Below are positions 25,152-35,700 of a stretch of 64,000 nt of DNA, in pieces (within the stretch, counting starts at the first letter, position 1; every line of letters begins with the position of its first letter). The stretch comes from Phocoenobacter atlanticus subsp. cyclopteri (GTDB lineage: Bacteria > Pseudomonadota > Gammaproteobacteria > Enterobacterales > Pasteurellaceae): contig NZ_CP074346.1 in assembly GCF_018343795.1 (NCBI RefSeq), positions 1-64,000 of the forward strand. Reading direction: 5' to 3'. Under the pieces are notes generated by a model, which had not been told where the DNA came from, ran no database searches, and saw only the letters and a program-made list of their open reading frames with translations. The position numbers and the translations under genes were made by a program.

Positions 25152-26834
25152 ATGCTTACTCATTTAACTATTAATAATTTTGCGATTGTTCGCCAACTTG
25201 ATCTTGCTTTAAATGATGGTATGACGGTTATTACAGGCGAGACCGGAGCAGGAAAATCTATCGGAATTGATGCTCTTGGTCTTTGTTTAGGCTATCGTTC
25301 AGAAAGCTCGATGGTGCGTGATAAAAATAATAAGACCAGTGTTTCAGCAACATTCTCTATACAACCAAATAGTCCAGCATTTCTATGGTTAAAAAAATAT
25401 GAATTACTGGATGATGATAACCCTCAAGAATGTATTTTACGTCGAATACTTAATAGTGAGGGACGTTCTAAAGCATTTGTAAATAACCATCCTCTCCCTG
25501 TTTCTCAACTACGAGAGTTGGGGCAATATCTTATCCATCTTAATGGGCAGCACGCCCCTCAATTATTGCTTAAAAGTGACTATCAATTAAATATTTTGGA
25601 TAATTATACCAACCTTACTGCTCTTTTAGGTAAGATGGCAACGCAATATGCAAAATGGAAAAAACTAAATAAAGATTTAAAATCTTATAAGCAACGTTGT
25701 TTAGAAAATGAATCTCGTAAACAATTATTGCAATATCAAGTCGAGGAGCTTGATGAGTTTTCTTTAAAACAAGGAGAGTTTGAGGAGCTTGAAGAAAATT
25801 ATAACCGCTTAGCGAATGCAGACCAGCTTATTTCTCTTTCTCAGCACTCTTTAGACTTATTAACTGAGAATACGGAATGTAATATTGATTCTATGCTTTA
25901 TTCTGTCATTAGTCATCTTGGTGAGCTTGCTGAGGTTGATGCGAATTATAGTCCTATCCAAGAAATGCTAAATGAAGCCCTTATTCAAATTCAAGAAGCA
26001 AGTGCCGATATTCAATCTATTGCGAATAATATTGAACAAGACCCTGAATTATTGTATGAATTAGAAACTCGTATCAGTAAGGCTATGAACCTTGCTCGTA
26101 AGCATAATATTACAGCGAAAGAACTATGGCAATATCATCGACAATTGCAACAAGAGTTACAAGATTTAGTCAATTTTGAAGACAGTGAAGAGCAATTAAT
26201 TTACGAAGAAAAATTAGCCTATCAACAATGTTTAATTTTATCTGAAGAAATTTATCAAAAGCGTTTAGAAGCAAGTCAAAAATTATCAGAGCAAGTCACC
26301 AAACAGATTAAACAGCTTGCAATGGAGAATGGTGAATTTTCTATTGATGTTCAACATAATCCTGAGAAATTTTCTGTAAATGGAGCGGATAGTGTGATCT
26401 TTAATTTAAGAAGTAACTTAGGTCAAGAACCACAGCCATTGGCTAAAATCGCCTCAGGAGGAGAACTTTCTCGAATTTCATTAGTCATTCAAGTGCTTAC
26501 TGCAAATAAACTTTCTACACCAACGATAATTTTTGATGAAGTTGATGTGGGCATTAGTGGTTCAACAGCGACTGCCGTCGGTAAACTATTACGTAAACTT
26601 GCTAAAAGATGCCAAGTATTATGTGTGACACATTTACCACAAGTGGCAAGTTATGGGCATCATCATTTTAATGTAGAAAAATTTGTTCAAGATGCGCAAA
26701 CAGAAACTCGAATGAGTTATTTATCGACAGAAGAGCGTGTTACCGCATTAGCCAAATTGTTAGGAGGAAATAAAATTTCAAAAGTGGTGCTTGCAAATGC
26801 ACAAGAAATGTTAGATTTGTCTCAAAAAGAGTAA
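25152..26834 (+). CDS. recN: RecN, SMC-like DNA repair ATPase
   Basis: RecN helps repair double-strand breaks by homologous recombination. The 560 residues have an N-terminal Walker A TGETGAGKSIGIDAL, central coiled-coil arms (about residues 160-370), and C-terminal ASGGELSRISLVIQ (ABC signature) and TIIFDEVDVGISGSTA (Walker B). Length is normal. The gene sits behind two LexA boxes. Many relatives have it next to nadK; here the two are far apart. Confidence 0.97.
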   Translation: MLTHLTINNFAIVRQLDLALNDGMTVITGETGAGKSIGIDALGLCLGYRSESSMVRDKNNKTSVSATFSIQPNSPAFLWLKKYELLDDDNPQECILRRILNSEGRSKAFVNNHPLPVSQLRELGQYLIHLNGQHAPQLLLKSDYQLNILDNYTNLTALLGKMATQYAKWKKLNKDLKSYKQRCLENESRKQLLQYQVEELDEFSLKQGEFEELEENYNRLANADQLISLSQHSLDLLTENTECNIDSMLYSVISHLGELAEVDANYSPIQEMLNEALIQIQEASADIQSIANNIEQDPELLYELETRISKAMNLARKHNITAKELWQYHRQLQQELQDLVNFEDSEEQLIYEEKLAYQQCLILSEEIYQKRLEASQKLSEQVTKQIKQLAMENGEFSIDVQHNPEKFSVNGADSVIFNLRSNLGQEPQPLAKIASGGELSRISLVIQVLTANKLSTPTIIFDEVDVGISGSTATAVGKLLRKLAKRCQVLCVTHLPQVASYGHHHFNVEKFVQDAQTETRMSYLSTEERVTALAKLLGGNKISKVVLANAQEMLDLSQKE

Positions 26835-26951
26835 AAATTATTACAATTAAAAAATGAATTCAGGTAAAATTGGACTATGAATTACACTTTAGTATAGCAC
26901 TTATATTTCATAATATTTGTTGTAAAGCATAAAATAAAAGTAGATCAATAT

Positions 26952-27311
26952 ATGGATATCATATTTATAAAAGAATTGACTGTTTCTGCTTCTGTAGGAG
27001 TATACGAGTGGGAAAAAAATATTAAACAACCTTTGGTGTTTAATATTGAAATGGTATGGAATTTCGAAAAAGCAGCACAGTCAGATAATGTGAAAGATTG
27101 TTTAAATTATGCGGAGGTTTCTCAAGAAGTAATTAATTTTGTTGAATCGCAACATTTTGATTTGGTTGAAACTATCGCTCACCGATTAGCAGAATTGTTA
27201 GCCGTAAAATTTAATATTCCGTGGCTTAAAATTGAATTACACAAACCTCAAGCAGTGTCACAGGCGAGTAGTGTTGGCGTGATAATAGAAAGAGGTTCAA
27301 AAGTAAAATAG
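26952..27311 (+). CDS. folB: Dihydroneopterin aldolase
   Basis: FolB cleaves dihydroneopterin to 6-hydroxymethyl-dihydropterin in folate synthesis. The 119-residue T-fold protein shows FIKELTVSASVGVYEWEKNIKQP at the start, LNYAEVSQEV, FDLVETIAHRLAELL with the substrate-binding glutamate, and LHKPQAV with the catalytic lysine. The next enzyme in the pathway, FolK, is at 41206, and the first, FolE, is at 30157. The frame lies 10 bases before cdd. Confidence 0.95.
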   Translation: MDIIFIKELTVSASVGVYEWEKNIKQPLVFNIEMVWNFEKAAQSDNVKDCLNYAEVSQEVINFVESQHFDLVETIAHRLAELLAVKFNIPWLKIELHKPQAVSQASSVGVIIERGSKVK

Positions 27312-27321
27312 GAGGAAAGGT

Positions 27322-28218
27322 ATGCAACATCAAGCTATCTTAGAACGTTTGATACAATTATCACAAAAAGAAAATAATGCTGTAATTTCAGCAGTGGTAA
27401 CACATTTATCCTATCAGCATTTTAAAGGGCAGTTATCTGCTGTTCAAGTAACAGAATTATGTCAGCAATTCCAGTTATCAACGATTGAATTAGCCTTACA
27501 GTGTTTACCTATCGCAAGTTGCTACGGATTAACACCAATCTCAAATTTTAATGTTGGGGCGGTAGCAATTGGAATATCAGGAACATTCTATTTCGGAGCA
27601 AATCAAGAATACAGTAATGTTGCCATTGCTCAAACAGTACACGCAGAGCAGAGTGCAATTAGCCACGCTTGGCATAGCAATGAAAAGTCCATTACCGATA
27701 TTGTTGTTAATTATACGCCTTGTGGACATTGCCGTCAGTTTCTAAATGAACTTAATGTCGCTTCAAATTTAAAAATTCACTTACCTCATTCTCAAAATAA
27801 TTTATTGCATAGTTATCTTCCAGATTCTTTTGGACCTAAAGATCTTGAAATTTCGGAATTGCTTTTTGATCATCAAGATCATCAGTTTAGCTTAACAGTA
27901 AATGAACCTGTTACTCAAGCAGCATTACAAGCCCTTAACCAATCTCATGCACCTTATAGCCAAGCCTATTGTGGAATTGCATTAGCCTTAGAAAATGGTG
28001 AAATTGTAACGGGACGTTATGTAGAAAATGCAGCCTTTAATCCAAGTTTTCCACCTTTACAAAGTGCATTAAATTATCGTCGCTTAAATAGTTTAAGTGA
28101 GGTGAATATTCAAAAAATTATAATGGTTGAAAAAGCAGCGGGTTTAAGTCATAAGCAAGCAACAGAAAGTTTAGCGAAAGCTTATTTGGATATGGATATA
28201 GAATATATCTCTATTTAA
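27322..28218 (+). CDS. cdd: Cytidine deaminase, dimeric two-domain type
   Basis: Cdd converts cytidine and deoxycytidine to uridine forms in pyrimidine salvage. The 298 residues match the long E. coli type: a catalytic N-terminal half with HAEQSAI (His107 zinc ligand, Glu109 catalytic) and PCGHCRQF (Cys134 and Cys137 zinc ligands), and a C-terminal half that repeats the fold without the zinc site. GGAGGAAAGG precedes the start. CpdB at 4688 could feed the same salvage route. Confidence 0.95.
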   Translation: MQHQAILERLIQLSQKENNAVISAVVTHLSYQHFKGQLSAVQVTELCQQFQLSTIELALQCLPIASCYGLTPISNFNVGAVAIGISGTFYFGANQEYSNVAIAQTVHAEQSAISHAWHSNEKSITDIVVNYTPCGHCRQFLNELNVASNLKIHLPHSQNNLLHSYLPDSFGPKDLEISELLFDHQDHQFSLTVNEPVTQAALQALNQSHAPYSQAYCGIALALENGEIVTGRYVENAAFNPSFPPLQSALNYRRLNSLSEVNIQKIIMVEKAAGLSHKQATESLAKAYLDMDIEYISI

Positions 28219-28271
28219 TAGATTAAGTAATATCAAGCGGTGACATTTAAGTAAAAATTTACAATTTTGAA

Positions 28272-28302
28272 ACTCTTTCCCTTTAAAAGCAAGGGAAAGA
28301 GT
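28272..28302. terminator. Bidirectional terminator-like hairpin between cdd and the CPA1 antiporter
   Basis: ACTCTTTCCCTT (28272-28283) and AAGGGAAAGAGT (28291-28302) form a perfect 12-base stem with a 7-base loop, between two convergent genes. On both sides the flanks are A/T-rich rather than a clean T run. An uptake-signal core lies just before it at 28233. Confidence 0.65.
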
Positions 28303-28326
28303 GAGTAGGAAAACGTGAAAGAAAAA

Positions 28327-30108
28327 CTATAAATTTATCTCTTCATCTGGTAAAACTAGAGAGACTAATTTACGATCTTTTTTAATTGTTTTTCTTTCAT
28401 TAACGATGTGTAGCAATCCATTTTTATCAACAGTATAAAGTGGAATAAAAGCAGGGTTATTCGCTTTATACTCTTCATAATTGTAGTTATCTGTTAGATT
28501 AGTCACTTTAATTTTCGCATTTTTATTCAACATTGTGGTCAATCTGGCGTAAGTGATATCTTTTCCAAATAGATAATTAAAATTAAAACCATTCTGCTTT
28601 TGATTACGTTCGGTTACATTTGTTTCATCATTAAACTCTAAACGGAAAATATTTTTTTCACCAAAATCGTGTAGGTAATGGGTTGCTGAGAGCAAATTCA
28701 TTTCTCGATCTGTACTCATTGTGAATAAGTGACCAATACCTATTAGGTCTAGGTGATTATCTGCGTGATTAGAGAGAGGACTACCATAATAAGTACGTAT
28801 TCCCATCATTCGGGCTTTGGCTAATCCGTTATAATAAATATCTGCCATAACTACTTCAATTCCTAAATCATTCAAAGATTTTGCAATCATTAGCGCCACA
28901 GGATTAGAACCAATAATTAGTACACCCGTATTGGCAACTTGTCGCACTTTGAGAAAGGTTGCAATAGGTTTTGCTCCTAATCCTTGAATAAATACGGTTC
29001 CAATAATAATGGTAAATACTAACGGAACAAGTAATTCTACACCTTTGATACCTTGATCTTGTAGGCGTATCGCAAAAAGCGATGAAATAGCAGCGGCTAC
29101 AATACCACGAGGACCTATCCAACTGATCATTATTTTTTCATTGAATGTTAATTTTGAACCTATTGCAGACACCCAAATAGCAAGAGGACGGGCAACAAAC
29201 ATTGCCACGAGTAATAGTGCAAAGCCTGAGAATCCAACACTCAGTAGTGCATTTAAATCTACTCTTGCGGCTAAAATAATAAATAATACGGAGATTAATA
29301 AAACTGTGATTGACTCTTTAAACTCTAAGATATTATCTTTAGGAAAGTTTTTCCAGTTTGCAAGAGCAACCCCTAATACAGTAACAGTTAACAATCCTGA
29401 TTCGTGAGACAGTGCATTTGAAACAGAGAAAAGAAGTAAAACATAAGCAAGTACAAACACATTTCGTAGGTAGTCAGGAATAAGATGGTATTTGATTAAT
29501 TTGGCTAAAATAAGCGCACCAACCATACCCAGCACTGCAGCAATAAGGATAATTGTACCAAAGGTTAAAAAACCATTAGAAGCACCATCTGAAATAATAT
29601 ATTCATAAATTAAAACGACCGCAATGGCACCAATAGGATCAATTAAAATTCCCTCCCATTTTAAAATATTAGAAATAGAGTTATTAGGACAAACACTACG
29701 TAGCAAAGGAATAATAACAGTCGGACCTGTCACACAAACTAATGCGCCAAATAATAAAGCTATTCGCCAGTCTATATCAAATAAACCATAAGTTGCGAGG
29801 GATATAACCGCAATAGTAATGAGCATTCCAACAGAAACGAGGAGCTTAACTACTCTACCATGATGTTGAATTTCTTTAAATTCTAGTGTTAATGCGCCCT
29901 CAAATAGAATAATTGCAACACCAAGAGAGATAAAGGGGAAGAGCAGATCACCTAAAACTTCATCAGGATGAAAAATATTTAAAACAGGTCCAACTAAAAT
30001 TCCAATTAATAATAAATATAGAATAGAGGGTTGTTTTAAATACCAAGCTAACCATTGTGCGGCAATGCCTAATCCAACAATGATGGATAAAATTAATGCT
30101 GAATCCAT
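28327..30108 (-). CDS. CPA1-family Na+(K+)/H+ antiporter with C-terminal RCK/TrkA-N domain
   Basis: This 593-residue protein is a cation/proton antiporter in the inner membrane. About twelve membrane segments occupy residues 1-385, with VTGPTVIIPLL and WEGILIDPIGAIAVVL, the positions that carry ion-binding acidic residues in CPA1 proteins, and MISWIGPRGIVAAAISS. The C-terminal part begins GVLIIGSNPVALMIAKSL, a Rossmann nucleotide-binding fold of the TrkA-N type that usually gates such carriers by NAD(H) or similar ligands. The ion specificity cannot be told from sequence. Confidence 0.88.
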   Translation of the reverse strand: MDSALILSIIVGLGIAAQWLAWYLKQPSILYLLLIGILVGPVLNIFHPDEVLGDLLFPFISLGVAIILFEGALTLEFKEIQHHGRVVKLLVSVGMLITIAVISLATYGLFDIDWRIALLFGALVCVTGPTVIIPLLRSVCPNNSISNILKWEGILIDPIGAIAVVLIYEYIISDGASNGFLTFGTIILIAAVLGMVGALILAKLIKYHLIPDYLRNVFVLAYVLLLFSVSNALSHESGLLTVTVLGVALANWKNFPKDNILEFKESITVLLISVLFIILAARVDLNALLSVGFSGFALLLVAMFVARPLAIWVSAIGSKLTFNEKIMISWIGPRGIVAAAISSLFAIRLQDQGIKGVELLVPLVFTIIIGTVFIQGLGAKPIATFLKVRQVANTGVLIIGSNPVALMIAKSLNDLGIEVVMADIYYNGLAKARMMGIRTYYGSPLSNHADNHLDLIGIGHLFTMSTDREMNLLSATHYLHDFGEKNIFRLEFNDETNVTERNQKQNGFNFNYLFGKDITYARLTTMLNKNAKIKVTNLTDNYNYEEYKANNPAFIPLYTVDKNGLLHIVNERKTIKKDRKLVSLVLPDEEINL

Positions 30109-30156
30109 AATAGAATTACTCCGAAAATTGGTAAATTTTAAATAAGATCGTACCGC

Positions 30157-30813
30157 TTATTTTTTTATTAAGGTTAAAAACTCTTTACGGGTTTCTCTAT
30201 CTTGTAAAAATACTCCTCCAAATGCAGAGGTGATGGTTTTACTGTGGGTATCTTTTATGCCACGACATTTTACACAAAAATGGGTTGCTTTGACAAAAAC
30301 AGCAACATCATCTGTATCCAAAATAGTTTGAAAGGCGGTAAGCACTTGTTCAGTAAAACGTTCTTGAACTTGAGGGCGTTGAGCAAAAAATTGTACAACA
30401 CGATTAATTTTAGATAAGCCAATAACCCAATTTTTAGGGTAATAAGCGACAGAGACACTTCCATCAATAGTGACAAAATGATGTTCGCAAGTGCTAGTAC
30501 AAGTGATTTCATCGACGAGTACCATTTCACTCACTTTCATTTGGTTCTTTATTTTTGTGATTTTAGGAAAAGTATCGTAGTCTAAGCCACTAAAAATCTC
30601 ATCAACATACATTTTTGCCAAACGATGTGGTGTTTCTTCAAGGCTATCATCTCGTAAATCCATCCCTAATAATTCCATAATAGCTTGAAAATGCTGCTGA
30701 ATTTCCGTTTTACGGCTTTCTTTATCTTTGATTGGCGTAATCATTGGTGTTTCAATACCTTTTTCCAATAACGCATTACGCACATTGTCAGCTTCAAATG
30801 TTGTTGTGTTCAT
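30157..30813 (-). CDS. folE: GTP cyclohydrolase I
   Basis: FolE converts GTP to dihydroneopterin triphosphate, the first step of folate and of queuosine (7-deazaguanine) synthesis. The 218 residues include the zinc site [18 protein letters not shown] with [14 protein letters not shown] and the catalytic histidine region, and [22 protein letters not shown] near the N-terminus. It lies downstream of a QueF-like T-fold gene and a queuosine-precursor transporter, which suggests a shared 7-deazaguanine theme. Confidence 0.96.
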   Translation of the reverse strand: MNTTTFEADNVRNALLEKGIETPMITPIKDKESRKTEIQQHFQAIMELLGMDLRDDSLEETPHRLAKMYVDEIFSGLDYDTFPKITKIKNQMKVSEMVLVDEITCTSTCEHHFVTIDGSVSVAYYPKNWVIGLSKINRVVQFFAQRPQVQERFTEQVLTAFQTILDTDDVAVFVKATHFCVKCRGIKDTHSKTITSAFGGVFLQDRETRKEFLTLIKK

Positions 30814-30877
30814 AGTCTCTCTCTAATAGTTGAGGGATGGATTTTATCAAATTACTTTGAAAATTCAATGTTAAAAA

Positions 30878-31282
30878 TTAAATTGAAGGTTTCGCTACAA
30901 CATAAATTTTTTGACACTGGCGAATGAGATTATAATCTATTTTTGCACTTGCGGTGACGGTTTCCTTTAAAACATCTGCCGCTGCTTGAGCGATGGTTTG
31001 CACAAAATATTCCATATCTCGCACAATAGTATGCCCAATATAGCTATCTATATGTTTATCAAGGCTAAACAGTTCTAAAAAATGGTTGCTATTTTTATAA
31101 CGCAGAGTAATAAAACTCCCTTGTTTTGGGTTTTTAGAAGCAGGGCAAAGTTCGGGTAAATAGAGAATATGTTCGACTTCAGTATCCATTTTTGGATTAG
31201 GGTTATCGATTACGTTCATCGGTGAAATTTTGTGTTTCTGTTCTGCTACATTTTGGTGTAGATCTAAAATTTCATTTGTCAT
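30878..31282 (-). CDS. QueF-like T-fold protein, function uncertain
   Basis: This 134-residue protein has a stretch, LYLPELCPASKNPKQGSFITLRY (Cys46), that lines up with the active-site LCPVTGQPDFATIYI region of QueF, the enzyme that reduces preQ0 to preQ1. The following FLELFSLDKHIDSYIGHTIVRDMEYFVQTIAQA resembles the later helix of QueF. The NADPH-binding ESKSLKLY motif of true QueF is not visible, so it may be inactive for preQ0 or act on something else. It lies between yhhQ and folE, both linked to 7-deazaguanine metabolism. A diverged QueF-type enzyme is the best reading. Confidence 0.5.
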   Translation of the reverse strand: MTNEILDLHQNVAEQKHKISPMNVIDNPNPKMDTEVEHILYLPELCPASKNPKQGSFITLRYKNSNHFLELFSLDKHIDSYIGHTIVRDMEYFVQTIAQAAADVLKETVTASAKIDYNLIRQCQKIYVVAKPSI

Positions 31283-31311
31283 TTTGTTTTCCTTTTTTAA
31301 ACAATAATAAA

Positions 31312-31869
31312 TTAGGCTTGTTGTAAGCGTTTAAATTGCCAAAATTTAGCAATAAATAGCATTGCAATACCATATTTTACAATGATATCCGCATAAATAA
31401 TTTGCCAGATTTCTGTTAAAGGTAACACACCGTAAAAAGCTAAAAAAGTAAATAAAATACTATCTAGTGGCACACTTAACGCATTAGAACTCAATACACG
31501 AATAACAAATCGTCGATGTTTAAAACGATGAAAAACAGCAGTATCAGCAAGTTCACTGACACTTATTGATAAAAAAGAAGCAAAGATAAAACGGCTTGGT
31601 ACATTTAGCCAATAAGAGACAATAATATTGACGATAACCGCTATACAAATTGCCCAATAAACAAGATTTAAGCCACCATAAAAATGAATTTTATCTCGTA
31701 GGGTAAAAATGGCAGCAAAGAAAATTGTTCCAATAGAAAGCATTCCATAAAAAGGCAATGTAATAAAAGTATCTAGAGTTAAATTAGCGAGCAAAATGCT
31801 CATCACATATAAAAACACCAAGAAAAAGGGGGAAGAAAACCCAATTCCTCGGAAGGATGGTAACGTCAT
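31312..31869 (-). CDS. yhhQ: YhhQ-type (VUT family) queuosine precursor transporter
   Basis: This 185-residue membrane protein has about six hydrophobic segments and matches the VUT/YhhQ group, which imports preQ0 or preQ1. FIFASFLSISVSELADTAVFHRFKHR and LSSNALSVPLDSILFTFLAF are the conserved regions with the typical Glu and Asp residues (SELADT; PLDS). The start ending at 31869 follows GGAGAAAC; a longer frame upstream has no ribosome site and runs through the leader. It heads the yhhQ, T-fold, folE block. Confidence 0.82.
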   Translation of the reverse strand: MTLPSFRGIGFSSPFFLVFLYVMSILLANLTLDTFITLPFYGMLSIGTIFFAAIFTLRDKIHFYGGLNLVYWAICIAVIVNIIVSYWLNVPSRFIFASFLSISVSELADTAVFHRFKHRRFVIRVLSSNALSVPLDSILFTFLAFYGVLPLTEIWQIIYADIIVKYGIAMLFIAKFWQFKRLQQA

Positions 31870-31927
31870 TGTTTCTCCAAAGCAATAAAACAGATTGATG
31901 GATTGTATATTTTTATTAATATACACA

Positions 31928-31972
31928 CAGGTTAGCAGAAACATCCACGCCTGAAAGGGACGACAGTCTAAC
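31928..31972 (-). promoter_or_regulatory. Candidate structured leader of yhhQ
   Basis: GTTAG and CTAAC (outer pairs at 31968-31972 and 31931-31935) enclose a GC-richer core, and CAGG in the loop can pair with CCTG next to the 3' arm, giving a possible pseudoknot. A TTGCAA-N18-TAAATT promoter (31976-32005, minus strand) would start transcription at the element. Not matched to a known riboswitch; it could also belong to kdkA on the other strand. Confidence 0.3.
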
Positions 31973-32065
31973 AAAAATTTACGGTAATCGGTAAATTTAT
32001 TGCAACTAAATGTTGATCTTTTATCTATCTCTGCGAAAATGTTCTTTTTACTTAATTAAAATTTA

Positions 32066-32770
32066 ATGGACTATTATCAATTTAACCAACAATTTATCAG
32101 CGATACGCAACAATCTGCGATTAAAACTTTATTAGATACCGTCTCTTTTTTCGAAAGTGAGTGGTTACTTGGTTCTTCTAAAGGACGAGGTATCACGTGG
32201 TTTTTAAAAACAGAGCAGTTAATGGGTGTCAATAGTGTAAAACGTCATTATTATCGTGGTGGATTATTTGGGAAATTGATTAAGGATAGCTATTTTTTTA
32301 CTAGTTTTGAGCAAACAAGAGCTGTACAAGAGTTTAATTTGCTACAAAAAATGTCTCAGGAGGGATTACCTATCCCTCGTCCTATTGCAGTAAAAATTAC
32401 TAAAAAATGTTGTTTTTATTCAGCCGATATTTTAATTGAAAAAATCGAAAACGCTCAAGATCTTAGTCAATTTTTACAAAAAAATAGGTTATCTTCACAG
32501 CAATACATTGAGATTGGAAAACTGATTAAACAACTTCACCAACACCAAATTCACCATAGTGATTTGAATATCCATAATATTTTATTTGATGAAAACAATA
32601 ATCAGTTTTGGCTCATTGATTTTGATAAATGCGGTATTCAGCAAGGGGATGATTGGAAGAGTAGTAACCTTGAAAGATTACTACGATCTTTTAATAAAGA
32701 AGTACAACGCTTGAATATTCGTTTTGATAAACAAGATTGGCAGAGTTTGTTGGTTGGGTATAAGAGTTAA
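32066..32770 (+). CDS. kdkA: KdkA, 3-deoxy-D-manno-octulosonic acid (Kdo) kinase
   Basis: KdkA phosphorylates the single Kdo residue of Pasteurellaceae lipooligosaccharide at position 4. The 234 residues have a protein-kinase-like fold: [29 protein letters not shown] (nucleotide loop and lysine), [19 protein letters not shown] (catalytic loop HSDLNIHN) and [10 protein letters not shown] (metal-binding DFD). Length is normal. It works with OpsX (13893) on the inner core. Its last codons overlap the convergent hsdR by four bases. Confidence 0.92.
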   Translation: MDYYQFNQQFISDTQQSAIKTLLDTVSFFESEWLLGSSKGRGITWFLKTEQLMGVNSVKRHYYRGGLFGKLIKDSYFFTSFEQTRAVQEFNLLQKMSQEGLPIPRPIAVKITKKCCFYSADILIEKIENAQDLSQFLQKNRLSSQQYIEIGKLIKQLHQHQIHHSDLNIHNILFDENNNQFWLIDFDKCGIQQGDDWKSSNLERLLRSFNKEVQRLNIRFDKQDWQSLLVGYKS

Positions 32771-35700
32771 AGCGTCCCTCCAACACCTTTAAATTTTTCC
32801 ACAAAAGTGGCTATTTTCTGGAAAATAGCCTGTTTTTTTGTTAAATACTTAGGATTTAAAGGGCTCATTTTGGGTAGAATATCATTTAATTCAGTCCCAT
32901 TTTCACTGGCATACTCACGTTTTAATGACGTTTTAATATAACGTTTTGTGGCTTCTTCATTTAGATTTTCAGCGTCAATTAGCTCGTTAGCTTCTCGTTG
33001 TTGTTCTTGTTGTGCAAATCGGAAGAATACTTCAATAATCATTGTTTTATCTATTATTTCATCTAAATTAGTGTGATTGATAAAATCAACGATTAAACTT
33101 TCTTTTGCACGATGCCCAAGACTTGAACGAATTATACGACGAATTTCTGATATTAGAGCAGGTTTATTTTGAGTTATTTTATGCTGTTCAAAAATCAGTT
33201 CTAAAATATAGTCTAAATTTATTTCTTGTGACTTCAATAAATCAACTTCAAAGGTAACATCATCCCAATCAATAGTAAGTTGCTCTTGTTTAGAATTTGA
33301 TTTTTCTTGACGCAACCATTCTCTAATATCGTTATAAGTTGAACGATAATCTTGGATTTCACGCTCTGTTGGAATAAGTGTATTCTGCATTTCTATTAGC
33401 TTTTTACGAGATACGCCATATTTCCCTTGGCATTCTTCTACTAAATTTATATTGCTAGAATCAAGAGTTTGTGCTTTTTGTAATGCACTAAATTCATCAT
33501 AATTTTGCAAAATATTTTCTACACGTAAGTATTCACTAAATAGTTTTACAAATTCTTTTTTGTCTGCTTCTGTTTTAATTTTTTCAGGAGCGGGAAAATG
33601 TTGTTTTAATTCTTCAATAATGGCTAAATAACCACGCTGGAATTTTCCTGTAAGATTATCTTCATAGCCTTGCATATACTCTTTATAGCTTTTTTCAAGA
33701 ACAACATTTTTGGTGTTTTTATCACCAAATAGAGTAATGGCATCAATGGTAGCTTTCTCTAAATTACGGAAAGTAACAATATTTCCAAAAGATTTAGTTG
33801 CATTATAAATACGATTGGTACGTGAATAAGCTTGTATAAGTCCGTGAAAACGTAAATTTTTATCTACAAATAATGTATTTAAAGTGACCGCATCAAACCC
33901 CGTTAAAAACATCCCGACCACAATGAGTAAATCAATTTCTTGATTTTTTACTCGTAAGGAGAGATCTCGATAATAATTTTGAAAAGATTTGCTCTCTACA
34001 CTGAAATTAGTTTGAAATTTATGATTATAATCATCAATTGCCATTGTTAAAAATTCTTTACTACTTGTATTCATTGCCGTGACGTCAAAACTTTCATCTG
34101 CAATATTGCCCTTTGCATCTTGCTCTTCATTAGGTGTGAATGAAAAAATAGTCGCTACTTTTAGTGGCTTATGGGCAGTTTTTTGTAATCTTTTAAATGC
34201 GTCATAATACAGTTTTGCAGCCTCAACAGAACTTACTGCAAACATTGCATTAAACCCTTTTGATTGTGTGGTAAAGCGGTGGGTTTTTTGATGAAAATTA
34301 CTTAATATATAATTTGTGATTTCATTGATCCGTTGAGGATGGAGGAGTGCTTGTTTATTTTCATAAGTTGTTAATTTTTGCTCATCTATTTCATTTTCAA
34401 GCAATTGGAACTGTGGGCGAACATTGTTATAATCTACTTTAAATTTTAAGACTTTTTCATCGCGAATAGCGTCAGTAATAGTATAAGAATGTAATTCGCA
34501 TCCAAATACACTTGCAGTCGTTTCACTGCCAAGCGCATTCTGTGGGAAGATTGGAGTTCCAGTAAAACCAAATTGATAATATTTTCTAAATTTTTTCTTA
34601 ATGTTTTTTTGTGCTTCACCAAATTGGCTACGGTGACATTCATCAAAAATAAAGACAACCTGCCTTTTATAAATATCTAAATTATCTTCACTTTTTATTA
34701 AATTATTGAGTTTTTGAATAGTGGTAGCGATAATTTTATTATCATCTTTTTTTATATTTCGTTTTAGCCCTGCCGTGCTTTCACTACCATTGACACTATC
34801 TGGTGAGAAATTTTGATACTCTCTCATTGTTTGATAGTCTAAATCTTTTCTATCAACCACAAAAAATACTTTATCAATAAATGTTAAATCTGTTGCTAAT
34901 CGAGCTGCTTTAAAACTTGTTAATGTTTTGCCCGATCCTGTAGTGTGCCAAATGTAACCGCCACTTTCCGTATTACTCCAATTTTTGGCATTGTAAGAGC
35001 TTTCAATCTTCCATAAAATGCGTTCTGTTGCAGCAATTTGATAAGGTCGCATAATTAAAAGGGTGTTATTAGTATCGAAAACACTGTATTTTAATAACAC
35101 CTTTAAAAGCGTATTTTTTTGAAAGAATGTCGCTGTAAAATCTTTTAAATCCTTAATAAGTTCGTTGTTTGATTTTGCCCAGTTCATTGTAAAATCGAAA
35201 CTATTTTTATCTCGTTTTGTGGTATTGGCAAAATAGCGGGTATCTGTTCCGTTTGAAATGACAAAGATCTGCAAAAATTTAAAGAGAGAATATTCACTAT
35301 TAAAACTTTCCTTGGTGTAGCGATGAATTTGATTAAAAGCTTCTTTAATTGCCATCCCACGTTTTTTCAGTTCAATTTGAATAAGTGGTAAGCCATTGAT
35401 TAAAATAGTGACATCATAGCGATTAGTATGCTCACCTTTTTGTTCAAATTGATTGATAACTTGTAAGGTATTGCGTGTTATATTTTTCTTATCTAACAAA
35501 TAAATATTTTGGATATGTCCATCATCAAAAACAAAATCATAAATATGGTTATGATGAATTTTGCAAGTTTTATCAATAATCGTATCGCTTGGTTTGTCTA
35601 AATATTCACTTAAAAAGCGTTGCCATTCATCATCACTAAAATTCATCTTATTTAAGTTTTGTAATTGTTTACGAAGATTAGCGAGCAGTTTATCGTTTGA

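Noticed and set aside
30778-30815. AACACAACAACA at the folE start, similar to the GcvB seed
   Set aside because: It encodes the first residues (MNTTTF), ends in A where the GcvB consensus has C or T, and folE is not a known kind of GcvB target. Probably a chance match in a codon-rich ACA stretch.
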